NCBI GenBank assembly: GCA_022824025.1
Contig: JAJEBF010000024.1
Coordinates: 1 to 64,000, forward strand
DNA length: 64,000 nt
From: Caldilineaceae bacterium
GTDB taxonomy: Bacteria; Chloroflexota; Anaerolineae; Caldilineales; Caldilineaceae
Direction: 5' to 3'
The translations under genes and the position numbers were made by a program. This document shows, piece after piece, positions 25,001 to 34,178 of the stretch (positions within the stretch are counted from its first letter, which is position 1; each line of letters begins with the position of its first letter). Under the pieces are notes generated by a model that made no database searches, was not told where the DNA came from, and was given only the letters and a program-made list of their open reading frames with translations.

Positions 25001-25014
25001 GAATTCGCGAATTC
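25001..25014. promoter_or_regulatory. Perfect 14-bp palindrome in a divergent promoter region
   Basis: GAATTCGCGAATTC is fully self-complementary and lies 94 bases upstream of the ribokinase start and 152 bases upstream of the divergent dehydrogenase start. Its place and symmetry suit a dimeric repressor operator. No regulator gene adjoins it. Confidence 0.45.
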
Positions 25015-25165
25015 GAAGCCGAGGGTAACATATTTCAGGAAGTGAGTAAATTGGGCAAGAGGTTGGGTGAAATTGACTGGACACCATTCGGCATAGCATT
25101 TATTATTGCAGAGAACCAACACATCCAGGCCCTCGACAGGCGGGCACACCCGAAATGACAAAAAC

Positions 25166-26167
25166 ATGAGATCGGTGATTTGCGTCCATGAACGATTTGA
25201 CGCCGTTTGGCCGTTTGCCGGGGACTACTGGCGGGAACTCTGGCAAGAAGAGGGTTGTGAATTTTACCGCACCGTGGAGCCGGGGGCGCGTGCGCCGCGG
25301 ATGACGCCAGACCCTGCCTCGGTGCAGAGGCTGGTCCTGCTCGGCCTCCCTGCCGGTGGTGAGGACTTGGCGCCATTTACCGCTCTGGAGGAGTGTTTTC
25401 ACAGTTCGCATCGCGATGCGCCGACAGACGGTCTCGCCAAGGCCGCTGCGCGCGGCGTTCAAATCATTGCCCACCGCGTCGACGTTTACTGGGGGCAGTC
25501 GGTGGCCGAGTACGGACTGGCCCTTACGCTCTGCGGTCTGCGCCGCATCCCGCAGCTTTACGCCGCCATGCAACAGAGCTATGCGCCCTGGGAATACACA
25601 CCGGCGGTGGGAAAGCCGGGGCAGCGGGGCGCCCAATTTGGCGACGATACGCGGTTCACCAGCGGCACGCTCAGCGGGAAGCGCGTGCGTGTGGTCGGGG
25701 CAGGCAACATCGGCGCCCGCTATGCTTCCTGGTGCGCCGCGATGGGGGCGGATGTCGCCATTTGGGATCCTTTTGCGCCCGATGCGACCTTTGCAGCAGC
25801 TGGCGCAAGGCGTTGTTTTCACCTGACGGAATTGGTAAAGGATGCGGAAATTTTCGTGCCGATGCTGCCATTGAAGGAGGATACGCGCGGGCTTATAGGG
25901 AGTGACCTGATCGACAGGTTGCCCCGCGGGTGCCTGGTGGTACAGGTGACTCGGGCCCACATTTGCGATACCGAGGCACTCTACCGACGCGTACTGAACG
26001 ATGAACTCGCGCTTGCGGCAGACGTTTTTGATGAGGAGCCGGTGGCGCTGGATTCGTCGCTGCTTGGCCGTCATAATATCGTGCATACCCCGCATAATGC
26101 AGGCCGCACGAAGGAGGCCAACCTGGCCTGGGTGGAGGATCAGGTAGCGCGTTTCAGACCGAGGTGA
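25166..26167 (+). CDS. D-2-hydroxyacid dehydrogenase, third copy
   Basis: The 333-residue product has the NAD site VRVVGAGNIGARYASWC and the catalytic positions Arg in VQVTRAHICDTEALY, Glu in FDEEPVALD and His in VHTPHNAGRTKEA. The N-terminal substrate domain is divergent from the two copies at 11445 and 12540. ATG 25166 is chosen because the protein N-terminus RSVICVHERFDAVW resembles the usual first strand; the ribosome site is weak. It stands alone at the head of a plus-strand group with a dioxygenase, an epimerase and an NHL protein, with 226 bases before the next gene. Its substrate is unknown. Confidence 0.87.
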   Translation: MRSVICVHERFDAVWPFAGDYWRELWQEEGCEFYRTVEPGARAPRMTPDPASVQRLVLLGLPAGGEDLAPFTALEECFHSSHRDAPTDGLAKAAARGVQIIAHRVDVYWGQSVAEYGLALTLCGLRRIPQLYAAMQQSYAPWEYTPAVGKPGQRGAQFGDDTRFTSGTLSGKRVRVVGAGNIGARYASWCAAMGADVAIWDPFAPDATFAAAGARRCFHLTELVKDAEIFVPMLPLKEDTRGLIGSDLIDRLPRGCLVVQVTRAHICDTEALYRRVLNDELALAADVFDEEPVALDSSLLGRHNIVHTPHNAGRTKEANLAWVEDQVARFRPR

Positions 26168-26394
26168 TCTTTGTCTGACCAGTCGGCGCGGCCGGACCGC
26201 CGACGGGAGTTTTGCAGGAGAACGCCCGGGCTGGCACCATCCATTCCCAGTCCGCGTACCGCAGCGAGAAGGGGAGAATCTGATAAGACAGCACTTGGCC
26301 GATTCAGGGCCGTAGACTACTAATCGAAGTGAACGAAGAGAAGTGATGGGAGTAAGTCCGGCCCCGCAGTTCCCATTTCAGGCAAGGAGCGCAG

Positions 26395-27264
26395 ATGGCC
26401 ACGGATCTGGCAGCGAAAGAGCGCATGGCGCGGCTGATGGAGCATGGTTTCTGCGTCATCGAGGATATAGCCGACGAACGTCTCCTGAACAGGACGCGGG
26501 CCTGCGTCGACAAGGCCCTGGCAGAAGTAGACCCCGAACGGCTGGAAAAGACCAAGTCCCCCGGCAGCCTGATCGATTCCAATGACTATCCTGAGCTGGC
26601 CGACCTGATCGGCAACCCGCGCGCCTTGGCAGCGCTTGACGGGATGGGGTTGAAGGACATCAAGTTCTGGAAGGCGGTGATCATCAGCAAACCGCCGGGC
26701 GGGCCGCGGCTCTACTGGCACCAGGACTGCCTGATGTGGCAGGACCCGCGGGCGTACAGCGATCGGCCGCCGATGATCTTTCTGATGTACTACCTGGAGG
26801 ACACGACGCGCTGGAACGGCTGCCTGCGCTTGCTCCCCGGCACGCACCGCTACCGCCACATCCTCCACGACATGGGGGAGGCCCACACCAGGGAGATCAA
26901 CCGCATTGACGACCCGGACGATCCGCGGTTCCGCGACTATCCCGGCGAGGTGGATGTGCCGGTCAGGGCCGGCGATGTCGTGGTCGGGGATGCGCGCATG
27001 TTCCACTCGGCGCACGCCAACCGGTCAGGCGAGAAGCGGACGGTGATCACGATCTGGTTTCACCCGTTCTTTTCCGACCTGCTGGAACCGACGCAGAGTT
27101 GGATTCATGATCTGATGCACAGGCAGCATGCCAACTGGCCGTTGGAGGCGCTGGCCAAGATCGAGCCGTTGATTCCCGACTACCGCGGCGCTGTCGAGCC
27201 GATGAATAGGAATCGGACGCCTGACAGGCGATTGCGGTGGCCGCGATCTGTAGACCCAGGCTAG
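26395..27264 (+). CDS. Phytanoyl-CoA dioxygenase (PhyH) family Fe(II)/2-oxoglutarate oxygenase
   Basis: The 289-residue product has the H-x-D iron motif in LYWHQDCLMW (about residue 110) and the distal His in RMFHSAHANRSGEKR, where the Arg would bind 2-oxoglutarate. This is the jelly-roll facial triad of the PhyH family, which hydroxylates many lipids, amino acids and natural products. GGCAAGGAGCGCAG precedes ATG 26395. A second, quite different PhyH protein is at 35356. Neighbouring genes for sugar-type oxidoreductases suggest a small hydrophilic substrate rather than phytanoyl-CoA, but this is inference. Confidence 0.9.
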   Translation: MATDLAAKERMARLMEHGFCVIEDIADERLLNRTRACVDKALAEVDPERLEKTKSPGSLIDSNDYPELADLIGNPRALAALDGMGLKDIKFWKAVIISKPPGGPRLYWHQDCLMWQDPRAYSDRPPMIFLMYYLEDTTRWNGCLRLLPGTHRYRHILHDMGEAHTREINRIDDPDDPRFRDYPGEVDVPVRAGDVVVGDARMFHSAHANRSGEKRTVITIWFHPFFSDLLEPTQSWIHDLMHRQHANWPLEALAKIEPLIPDYRGAVEPMNRNRTPDRRLRWPRSVDPG

Positions 27265-27368
27265 TCGCGGTTCGGCTGCCCCCTTTGCAACGGCGCGCCG
27301 GTCGTCACGCCTGAAGCCGCCTTAATTGGCTTTATGTTGGATTCCAAACTCCCCACCAGGAGACAGTG

Positions 27369-28160
27369 ATGAAGATCCTGATCACCGGCATTGCCGGAAA
27401 GATTGGCCGTTATCTGGCGCCGGTACTCGCCCAAGACCACGATGTCTATGGCATTGACCTTTTCCCCTCGGACTGGCCCAACGCCGCGCAGGTCGACCTC
27501 TGCGACGCGGAAGCGCTGCCGCCGATCTTCGAAGGCACGGAGGTGGTCATCCACCTGGCTGCCGACCCCCGCCATGAGGTCGAGATCGGCTGGGATGAAC
27601 TGACCAATCCCAACCTGATCGCCACTGCACGCATGTACGACGCGGCTCATGACGCGGGCGTGCGCCGCGTTATCTTCGCCAGCTCGATGCACGTCATGGG
27701 CGCCTATGAGTGGGATGAGCCGTACCTGTCCATTCTCTCCGGCCGGCACGACGGCCTGGACCCGGACTCCATCCCACTCGTCAAAGGGGATGATCCGGGT
27801 AGACCGGACAGCCGCTACGGCGCGACGAAGATCTTTGGCGAGTCGTTGGGACGCTACTACACGGAGGGCGGCAACATCGACCGGCCGGACGTGCGTCCGA
27901 TGGAGGTCATTTGCGTTCGCTTGGGGACGTTGCCAGTGGCGGACCGCCCTGGCAGCGACTACCGCTCGCTGGTGAGCTGGTTCAGCTATCGGGATGCCGG
28001 CGGCTTTTTCCAGGCGTGCGTTGAACGGCCTGGTATCAGCTACGAAATTGTCTACGGCGCGTCGAATAACAGGTGGAAGATTTACGACACGCCCTACGCG
28101 TGGAAGCGGCTGGACTTCATGCCGGTCGACAGGGCCGAAGACCACTGGCGCAAGGAATAG
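27369..28160 (+). CDS. NAD-dependent epimerase/dehydratase, uronate-dehydrogenase-like
   Basis: The 263-residue product starts MKILITGIAGKIGRYLAPVL with a classical Rossmann motif, continues with VVIHLAADPRHE and FASSMHVMGAYEW, and has the catalytic YGATKIFGESLG (Tyr-x3-Lys). Its short length and C-terminus without a long substrate domain resemble uronate dehydrogenases, which oxidise hexuronates to aldarolactones; this is an inference. AGGAGACAGTG precedes ATG 27369; the GTG one codon upstream is an alternative. It lies 50 bases upstream of the NHL protein gene, so the two are probably co-transcribed. Confidence 0.87.
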   Translation: MKILITGIAGKIGRYLAPVLAQDHDVYGIDLFPSDWPNAAQVDLCDAEALPPIFEGTEVVIHLAADPRHEVEIGWDELTNPNLIATARMYDAAHDAGVRRVIFASSMHVMGAYEWDEPYLSILSGRHDGLDPDSIPLVKGDDPGRPDSRYGATKIFGESLGRYYTEGGNIDRPDVRPMEVICVRLGTLPVADRPGSDYRSLVSWFSYRDAGGFFQACVERPGISYEIVYGASNNRWKIYDTPYAWKRLDFMPVDRAEDHWRKE

Positions 28161-28210
28161 ACAACTGCTTTCGGCCTGACCATTGGAATGGTATGGGAGG
28201 ATAACCAATT

Positions 28211-29107
28211 ATGCCTATTGGATACGGCGATTTTCGTTATGAGATTGACGATTCCTGGCCGAAGGTTCCGGAAGGGTGGTCGCTGGGCTCGGTGCCGGAT
28301 GTAGCGGTCGACTCGCGCGATCGAGTTTTCGTCTTCTGCCGCCACAAGCACCCGGTGGTGGCGTTTGAGGCGGAGACCGGGAACTTTATCACCTCCTGGG
28401 GTGAGGGCGAGTTCACCGAGCCGCACGGCATTTTCATTGATTCCGAGGACTACGTTTGGGTTACAGACCGGCAGGAGCACGTTGTCACGAAGCACACGCA
28501 GCACGGCGAGAAGCTGCTGGAGCTGGGCCGGCGGGGTTGGGCGATGATGACAGTGACGCCCTACGGCACGTCGTTGGACCCGCCGTTCAACATGCCGGCG
28601 GGCGTGGCCATCGCGGAGGACGGGTGCATTTTCGCGGCTGACGGATACGGCAATCACCAGATCCACCGTTTTTCGGCGGACGGGGAGCTGGAACTATCGT
28701 GGGGCACGTCAGGGCTTGAGCCAGGGCAGTTTGCGCTGGTGCACAATTTGGGCATCGACACGCAAGGGCGTGTGTTGGTCTGTGACCGGGAGTCGAGCCG
28801 CATTCAGATTTTCGACCGCGAAGGCCAATTCGTCACGATGTGGGAGGATGTAAACGGGCCTGGCGATGTCTACTGCAGCCCAGATCAGCTTGTGTATGTG
28901 GCGGAGCAGGGCGGCTCCCTGGGCAAAGGCCCGGCCCCAATTGGGATATCGATTTTCCATGAGTCGGGCGAGTTGGTGGGTCGATTCAGGGGGCGGGAAA
29001 CGGGACTGTTGATGCCTCACGGGATTTGGTGTGATTCGCGCGGCAACATCTTTGTAGCAGAGCTGGGAACTGAGGGGAACCGGGCGCGCAAGTTGGTTAA
29101 GATTTAG
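28211..29107 (+). CDS. NHL-repeat six-bladed beta-propeller protein
   Basis: The 298-residue product consists of repeated blade motifs of the NHL type: VPDVAVDSRDRVFVFCR, EPHGIFIDSEDYVWVTDRQE, MPAGVAIAEDGCIFAADGYG, VHNLGIDTQGRVLVCDRESS and MPHGIWCDSRGNIFVAELG. Each has a hydrophobic strand, an Asp and an aromatic. The fold is shared by peptidyl-alpha-hydroxyglycine alpha-amidating lyases, gluconolactonase-like enzymes and pure binding proteins. No signal peptide is seen. GGGAGGATAACC precedes ATG 28211. With an uronate-dehydrogenase-like gene just upstream, a lactonase role is attractive but unproven. It ends eight bases before the convergent epimerase gene. Confidence 0.85.
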   Translation: MPIGYGDFRYEIDDSWPKVPEGWSLGSVPDVAVDSRDRVFVFCRHKHPVVAFEAETGNFITSWGEGEFTEPHGIFIDSEDYVWVTDRQEHVVTKHTQHGEKLLELGRRGWAMMTVTPYGTSLDPPFNMPAGVAIAEDGCIFAADGYGNHQIHRFSADGELELSWGTSGLEPGQFALVHNLGIDTQGRVLVCDRESSRIQIFDREGQFVTMWEDVNGPGDVYCSPDQLVYVAEQGGSLGKGPAPIGISIFHESGELVGRFRGRETGLLMPHGIWCDSRGNIFVAELGTEGNRARKLVKI

Positions 29108-29115
29108 GGCGAAAT

Positions 29116-30132
29116 TCAGGCCGGGCGTTCCAATGCTGTTTTTCGAGCCCAGGCTTCGTCAATCATTTGAAACACGTCTCTGGCAGGATTGTATCCGAGG
29201 ACGGCTCGCGCCTTGGCGATGCTCAGTTCCCAGTGGACAACCTTAGAGACAGTCACCTCGACGTAGGGCCAGCCGGTCACTTTCGAAATATATTTCAGCA
29301 GTTCATCGTGGGCGAACGGATGTCCCGCCATGAGATGGAAAACGTTGCCCACAGCGACCTCTTTCTCCAAGAGCAGGAGCAACCCTTCGGCCAGATTTCG
29401 GGGATCATTAACCATTTCCGTCGCGGCTTTGCCTTGCGGGTCATAGGCGATCACAAGGGTAGGGTCGCGCGGATCCAGGTCTCCCAAGTTTTCGACAGTC
29501 TCTTGCTCTTCAGGTGACAGGCTCGGCCTGGATTTCAGAAGATTCAGGAATCCGGGCAGGTAGAGTTTGTCTGCCCAGATCGACGTGGGGTCAAGAAGCT
29601 CATCGCAGGCCAGCGTTACACCAAAACGGGGAATCGTCACTGGCAGTCCGCAACGCCGCATGTAGTTCCAGCACATATCCTCGCACAGGATCTTGCTCAT
29701 TCCATACGGATCGTCGTTGATACGGGGATGCTGTTCGTCCACCGGCAGATAGAGGGCGCCGTTGGGGTTCCAATAAACATTGTCGGTGCTGGCAAGGACG
29801 AACCGTTTGATCCGGGTTGCGTGAGGGACGAGGGTTTCCAGCAGATTGTAAGTACCGACTACATTTGTGGCGAAGATTTCATCTGAGGTGCGGCCCTGGG
29901 GCAGATGGGCGCCCAGATGGTAGACCGCGTCGACTCCCTCCACAGCAGGTTTCAGGCTGTCTCTTTCTGTGAGCTGCCCTTCCACGATTTCGACGCCCAG
30001 TCCTTCAATCCGCGCCTGCAGAGGATCTGACGGTATCACGAGGGCGCGCACCTGATGGTCATGTTTCAGGAGTTCGGCAACAAGGCGGCTGCCGATGCGT
30101 CCCGTTGCGCCGGTTACAAGGATCTTCATCAT
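29116..30132 (-). CDS. NAD-dependent epimerase/dehydratase
   Basis: The 338-residue extended SDR has the Rossmann motif KILVTGATGRIGSRLVAELL, VYHLGAHLPQG, STDNVYWNPNG and the catalytic YGMSKILCEDM (Tyr-x3-Lys). The C-terminal half includes HPFAHDELLKYISKVTGWPY, resembling nucleoside-diphosphate-sugar epimerases. ATG 30132 is followed directly by a second ATG at 30129, either of which may be used; the ribosome site is weak. It is the last gene of the long minus-strand array, 61 bases after the DppC-type permease gene. Two other epimerases in the window (7647, 27369) are only distantly similar. The substrate is unknown. Confidence 0.88.
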   Translation of the reverse strand: MMKILVTGATGRIGSRLVAELLKHDHQVRALVIPSDPLQARIEGLGVEIVEGQLTERDSLKPAVEGVDAVYHLGAHLPQGRTSDEIFATNVVGTYNLLETLVPHATRIKRFVLASTDNVYWNPNGALYLPVDEQHPRINDDPYGMSKILCEDMCWNYMRRCGLPVTIPRFGVTLACDELLDPTSIWADKLYLPGFLNLLKSRPSLSPEEQETVENLGDLDPRDPTLVIAYDPQGKAATEMVNDPRNLAEGLLLLLEKEVAVGNVFHLMAGHPFAHDELLKYISKVTGWPYVEVTVSKVVHWELSIAKARAVLGYNPARDVFQMIDEAWARKTALERPA

Positions 30133-30193
30133 TTACGCTCCAGTTTCGGATGGAAGGTCTAAAAGGAAGAAGTGGCTCCACGTTTCTGTGGTT

Positions 30194-31099
30194 TCAGCGT
30201 TCGCGCAAGGTTGGATCAAGCAGATCTCGGAGACCATCGCCAAGAAGATTGAAGCCGAGCACCGAGATGGCGATGGCGATACCAGGGAAGACGGACATTT
30301 CCGGATGTGTATTCAGGTACTTGCGGCCCCCGGCCAGGATCGCGCCCCAAGAAGGGGCGGGGGGTTGGGCGCCAAATCCCAGAAATGTAAGGGCCGCCTC
30401 GCTCAGGATGGTCCAGGCAAGTCCGATTGTAATCTGGACGATCACCGGGGCTGCGGCGTTGGGAAACAGATGGAGCAGCATGATTCGCAGGTTGGAGACT
30501 CCGACGGCCCGTGCGCTTTCGATGTAAGGCAGTTGTGACACAGCGATCACCGCGCCGCGTGTGACACGACAAAGAATGGGGACATAGATGACTGCAAGCG
30601 CGATGATCAGGTTCTGCGTGGAGGGCCCGAGCAGGACGGAAATTGTCAAGGCCAACAGGAGACCGGGAATCGCGAACATCAGGTCGATGAACGCCATGAT
30701 GCCGTTCTCAACAGGCCCGCGCAGAAAGCCGGCGGCAATCCCAAGCAACAGGCCGACGAGGCCCGACAAGGCCATAGACAGAATGGCGACGAGCAGGCTG
30801 AACCGTCCTCCGTAAATGATCCTGCTGAAGAGGTCGCGTCCAAGATAGTCGGTGCCAAACAGGTGCTCCGCGCTCGGGCTGGCGAGCATCTGACTGAAAT
30901 CTGCTTCGAACGGGTCGTTGGTCGCGAAGACAGGGGCGAAGACGGACGTGATTATTAGCGCGAGGGTAATGATGAAGCCGACCACGAACAGGCGGTGACC
31001 CGCTGCACGGCGCAAGAAACGTTGCAGCGGCTTTCTCGTTGCAAATGTTCCCTCTGCTTTTTCGCTACTGGTAGCGAATTCGCGGATCGAGTTGGCCAT
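30194..31099 (-). CDS. ABC importer permease, DppC/OppC type
   Basis: The 301-residue membrane protein begins MANSIREFATSSEK, then enters the DppC-type first helix HRLFVVGFIITLALIITSVF. The periplasmic HLFGTDYLGRDLFSRIIYGG is diagnostic, the coupling loop is ARAVGVSNLRIMLLHLFPNA, and the C-terminus is GDGLRDLLDPTLRER. ATG 31099 overlaps the end of the upstream permease gene by 35 bases, so translation is coupled; a frame extending to 31159 is unlikely. With the DppB-type subunit it forms the pore for the binding protein at 32166. No ATPase gene is present before or after. Confidence 0.9.
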   Translation of the reverse strand: MANSIREFATSSEKAEGTFATRKPLQRFLRRAAGHRLFVVGFIITLALIITSVFAPVFATNDPFEADFSQMLASPSAEHLFGTDYLGRDLFSRIIYGGRFSLLVAILSMALSGLVGLLLGIAAGFLRGPVENGIMAFIDLMFAIPGLLLALTISVLLGPSTQNLIIALAVIYVPILCRVTRGAVIAVSQLPYIESARAVGVSNLRIMLLHLFPNAAAPVIVQITIGLAWTILSEAALTFLGFGAQPPAPSWGAILAGGRKYLNTHPEMSVFPGIAIAISVLGFNLLGDGLRDLLDPTLRER

Positions 31100-32012
31100 A
31101 CAGGAGGTCCACAATAAGGTTGACGAACACAAATGCTGTTGAGTAGAGAAGCAGTACACCTTGTAGCACAGGCAGATCCCGGTTCAGCAGGGCGCGCACT
31201 GTCAGCTGACCCAATCCAGGCACGAAGAACATCTCTTCGATCAGGACCGTCCCTCCCAGCAGATAGCCCAACTCCAGTCCAATTACGGTCACAATTGGAA
31301 TCGCAGCATTTTTAAGGCCATGCCGCCAGAGTACTTGCCGCGGTCGCAGGCCCTTGGCATGCGCCACACGCATGTAGTCCCGACTGAGAACCTCAAGCAC
31401 TGCGGAGCGAACGACGCGCGTCATCACCGCTGCCAGTGGCAACGCGAGGCTCACAGTCGGCATCACCATGTGCAGCAGGTTGACGCCCAGGCCATCGCTG
31501 AAGGGTCTATAGCCGGAGGGCGGCAGCCACTGCAGGCGAGCGGCAACGACCAGGATCAGAATGGTGGCAATCCAGAAATTCGGAATCGAGATTCCCAGCT
31601 GACCAAATTGCATTGCCAGCAGGTCCACCCAGGTTCCGTTGCGGGCAGCCGCCAGGATTCCCAAGGGAATCGCGATTGAGAGGCCCAGCAGGATTGTCAA
31701 AGCGGCAAGTTCAACGGTTACGGGAATCCGCGATTTGACCAGATCCCAGACCGGGTAGCCGCCCAGCAGGGAGTTGCCCATATCCCCCCTGAGGATATCA
31801 CCCAGCCAGTCGAAATATTGCACGTGAAGGGGGCGGTCGAGCCCGAGGAACTGGCGCATCTTTTCGGCGGCGTCAGACCCGGCGCCGACCGTGTCGAGCA
31901 GGACGAGAACGACGTCGCCGGGAAGCGCGTGCATCAGCAGAAAGACCAGGGTCGCTACCGCCCAGACTGTCAGAAAGGCTCGAATCAGCCGGCGACCCAA
32001 AAACTGCGCCAT
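31065..32012 (-). CDS. ABC importer permease, DppB/OppB type
   Basis: The 315-residue membrane protein starts LGRRLIRAFLTVWAVATLVF, followed by the DppB hallmark HALPGDVVLVLLDTVG and FLGLDRPLHVQYFDWLGDIL. The coupling loop is RVAHAKGLRPRQVLWRHGLK and the C-terminus LYGQLDPRIRYQ. Around six transmembrane helices are expected. It overlaps the DppC-type gene downstream. It lies 153 bases after the binding-protein gene, with a strong hairpin between them that probably adjusts expression of permeases relative to the binding protein. Confidence 0.92.
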   Translation of the reverse strand: MAQFLGRRLIRAFLTVWAVATLVFLLMHALPGDVVLVLLDTVGAGSDAAEKMRQFLGLDRPLHVQYFDWLGDILRGDMGNSLLGGYPVWDLVKSRIPVTVELAALTILLGLSIAIPLGILAAARNGTWVDLLAMQFGQLGISIPNFWIATILILVVAARLQWLPPSGYRPFSDGLGVNLLHMVMPTVSLALPLAAVMTRVVRSAVLEVLSRDYMRVAHAKGLRPRQVLWRHGLKNAAIPIVTVIGLELGYLLGGTVLIEEMFFVPGLGQLTVRALLNRDLPVLQGVLLLYSTAFVFVNLIVDLLYGQLDPRIRYQ

Positions 32013-32108
32013 GCTATGTCGCCTCCGTTTTCATGGTCTGGAGTGTCGAGACTGGGGCACGTAGGGCGGACCCGGCAAGGCACTTAGTTGATGACGACCC
32101 AAGCAATG

Positions 32109-32145
32109 AAGGACGCATTTCCACTTCTGCCAGAAATGCGTCCTT
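32109..32145 (-). terminator. Perfect 12-bp hairpin between binding-protein and permease genes
   Basis: AAGGACGCATTT (32109-32120) and AAATGCGTCCTT (32134-32145) form a perfect 12-bp stem with a 13-base loop. On the minus strand it follows the binding-protein stop at 32166 and precedes the permease start at 32012. No U tract follows, so partial termination or 3'-end protection of the upstream message is likelier than full termination. Confidence 0.65.
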
Positions 32146-32165
32146 ATGAATGGGGCAGAATCTCA

Positions 32166-33770
32166 CTATCTGTCCAGCCATACATACTTCAGGAAGCGCA
32201 CTGTGCCCAGGCCGTCAACCCGGTAGTCCATGACGTCCGGGTGCATGCCCATGCGATCGTCATAGGTAAAGAGATAGATGAGCGGCCATCCCGCTTCATA
32301 TCCCAGAGTTAGCGCCTCGGTATAGAGTTCACGACGCCGGTCGGGATCAGTTACTGTGCGCGCCTCTTCGACGAGCACATTGTATTCGGGAATGTCAAAG
32401 TTGGGCGCAAAGCCGTGCGATACGCCCTCCGGATGCATGATGCCGTAGAAGATATCGTCCGGGCTCGAGGCGTAGAGGCCCTGCAGGGCGGCGGTGAATT
32501 CGCCCTTGTAGACCTTTTCGACCCAGACGGCGTGGTCGGTTGCCAGCAGATTGAACTTGATCCCCAGTTCGGCAGCACTGATCTGGAGAATTTCAGCGAT
32601 TTGGCCCTCGTCTGAGGCCGCGCCGTAGAAGTTCAGATCCACTTCAAAACCGTCCGGATAGTTGGATTGGGCCATGTACTCTTTAGCCTTTTCGATATCA
32701 GGTTCTTTGAAGTACTCGATACCAGTATAGTACTGGCTGTTCGGGGGCTGCGGGTCGCCCGCGAAAAATCGATTGCAGCGGCCAGCCGTATAGACATCAC
32801 ACATGACCTGTTTGTCGACCAGATGCTGCAATGCTTTCAGCACATTAGGGTCGTTGAAAGGTTCTCTCCCCACGTTGAACGTAAACATGAAGAAGATACC
32901 AGTGTCACCGGTGAACAGCTGGTACCCTTGTTGGGAGAGAGATTCCCAGGAGGCGCCGGGGACCATCATGATGAAGTCGACCGCGTCGGAGGAGAGATTG
33001 GCTGCGCGCGCGGCGTCGTCGAGCAGGTAGGACATGCTGATGCCGTCCAGGTAGGGTACGCCTTCCTCCCAGTAGTCTTCATTTCGAACCAGCTCGGTTT
33101 TGACGCCGGGTTCAAACTCCTGCAGTTTGAAAGGCCCCGTGCCGATGTATTCGAACGGCTCCTTCTCAAATGTGCCTGCAGGCATGACCAGAACGGCCGG
33201 CCGGCCAAGCACGTCCAGGAAGGGGCTGTATGGTTCCTTGAGGGTTACTTTGACGGTGTATTCGTCGACAGCCTCGACGCTGGCGACCGGTGACAGCCAC
33301 CCTGCATATGCGGAGATTGATTCATCCATCGCGTGTTCAAAGGAGTAGACGACGTCCTCGGAAGTCATCTCTTCACCATTGTGGAACAGAACGCCTTGAC
33401 GCAGATTGAAGATGTATTCGGTGTCGCTGACGGCATCCCAGGACTCGGCCAGGGAAGGGTTGTTGTTGTACCCCGAGTCCCAATACAGCAGCCCTTCATA
33501 GATCTGGTGGAGGATATTCCACTCGGTCGCGCCGTGAAGTCGTCCGCCCCAGGGGTTGATCACGGTTGACGCCTGCGCCTGGCCGAACTTAAGGATTCCG
33601 CCGTACTTGGGCCCTCCCTCATCGGCCGGAGCGGCCGCATCCGATTCGCCGGCGGCGGCCTGTTCTGCGCCGCTGTCCGCCGGGGCCGCTGGAGCACAAG
33701 CCGCCAGCAGGGCAAGCACCATGATTAGTCCGAGAATCGTGGTGGCAATGGAGAGATTTCGCCTTCTCAT
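32166..33770 (-). CDS. ABC importer substrate-binding lipoprotein (SBP family 5, Dpp/Opp type)
   Basis: The 534-residue product has a signal peptide with a positively charged start (MRRRNLSIATT), a hydrophobic core and a lipobox LLAAC, then an Ala/Asp-rich linker and the family 5 fold: GGILKFGQAQAS, PSLAESWDAVSDTEYIFNLR, QGVLFHNGEEMTSEDVVYSF and GTGPFKLQEFEPG. GGAGGCCAAGAG precedes ATG 33770, so a frame reaching 33839 is not used. It is Sec/lipoprotein-type, unlike the Tat-type binding protein at 17202, so the two importers are separate systems. A promoter with -35 at 33868 drives it. The ligand is unknown. Confidence 0.92.
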   Translation of the reverse strand: MRRRNLSIATTILGLIMVLALLAACAPAAPADSGAEQAAAGESDAAAPADEGGPKYGGILKFGQAQASTVINPWGGRLHGATEWNILHQIYEGLLYWDSGYNNNPSLAESWDAVSDTEYIFNLRQGVLFHNGEEMTSEDVVYSFEHAMDESISAYAGWLSPVASVEAVDEYTVKVTLKEPYSPFLDVLGRPAVLVMPAGTFEKEPFEYIGTGPFKLQEFEPGVKTELVRNEDYWEEGVPYLDGISMSYLLDDAARAANLSSDAVDFIMMVPGASWESLSQQGYQLFTGDTGIFFMFTFNVGREPFNDPNVLKALQHLVDKQVMCDVYTAGRCNRFFAGDPQPPNSQYYTGIEYFKEPDIEKAKEYMAQSNYPDGFEVDLNFYGAASDEGQIAEILQISAAELGIKFNLLATDHAVWVEKVYKGEFTAALQGLYASSPDDIFYGIMHPEGVSHGFAPNFDIPEYNVLVEEARTVTDPDRRRELYTEALTLGYEAGWPLIYLFTYDDRMGMHPDVMDYRVDGLGTVRFLKYVWLDR

Positions 33771-34178
33771 CTCTTGGCCTCCTGTTGTCGTGCATGAAAT
33801 TACGGGTGGAAACGAAAAAACAGGTGCCGGGGGATACAATATAATTTTATTACATTTGGAAAGGGTAGGTCAAGTCATTTTTTGCATCCGGCTTGCGAAC
33901 CGGAAAGGCAGGACGCCGCTTGCCCACCTTGGGTGTAGCCGTTCTGGAACCATACGATGCACTGGGCGAACCGCACTGGAGAGTGTGGTTGGAGGGCCAG
34001 AAGATGGGACTGTGGGCGCTCCGAGAAATCACTGTCCATCAATCCCAGTCGGAGCCCAGGATGTACGGTAGGAGATGGAAGTGGAAGGGAATACGGAGGG
34101 ATTGGATGTGGAGAGCAGAGAAGGGGAATTGATATCGGGCAAAATTCGACCGAGCATCCGGCTACATTGGCCAGCCGT
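33771..34178. other. 408-bp gap holding a promoter region
   Basis: No gene is supported. The right part contains an AT-rich stretch around 33836-33856 (unusual in this GC-rich window) that includes the promoter for the binding protein at 32166. The left part has no evident structure; it carries the 3' flank of the Gfo/Idh gene. Confidence 0.6.
33844..33873 (-). promoter_or_regulatory. Promoter of the 32166 binding-protein gene
   Basis: On the minus strand, TTGACC (33868-33873) and TAAAAT (33844-33849) are separated by 18 bases inside an AT-rich segment. Transcription would start near 33837, about 67 bases before ATG 33770. Confidence 0.5.
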
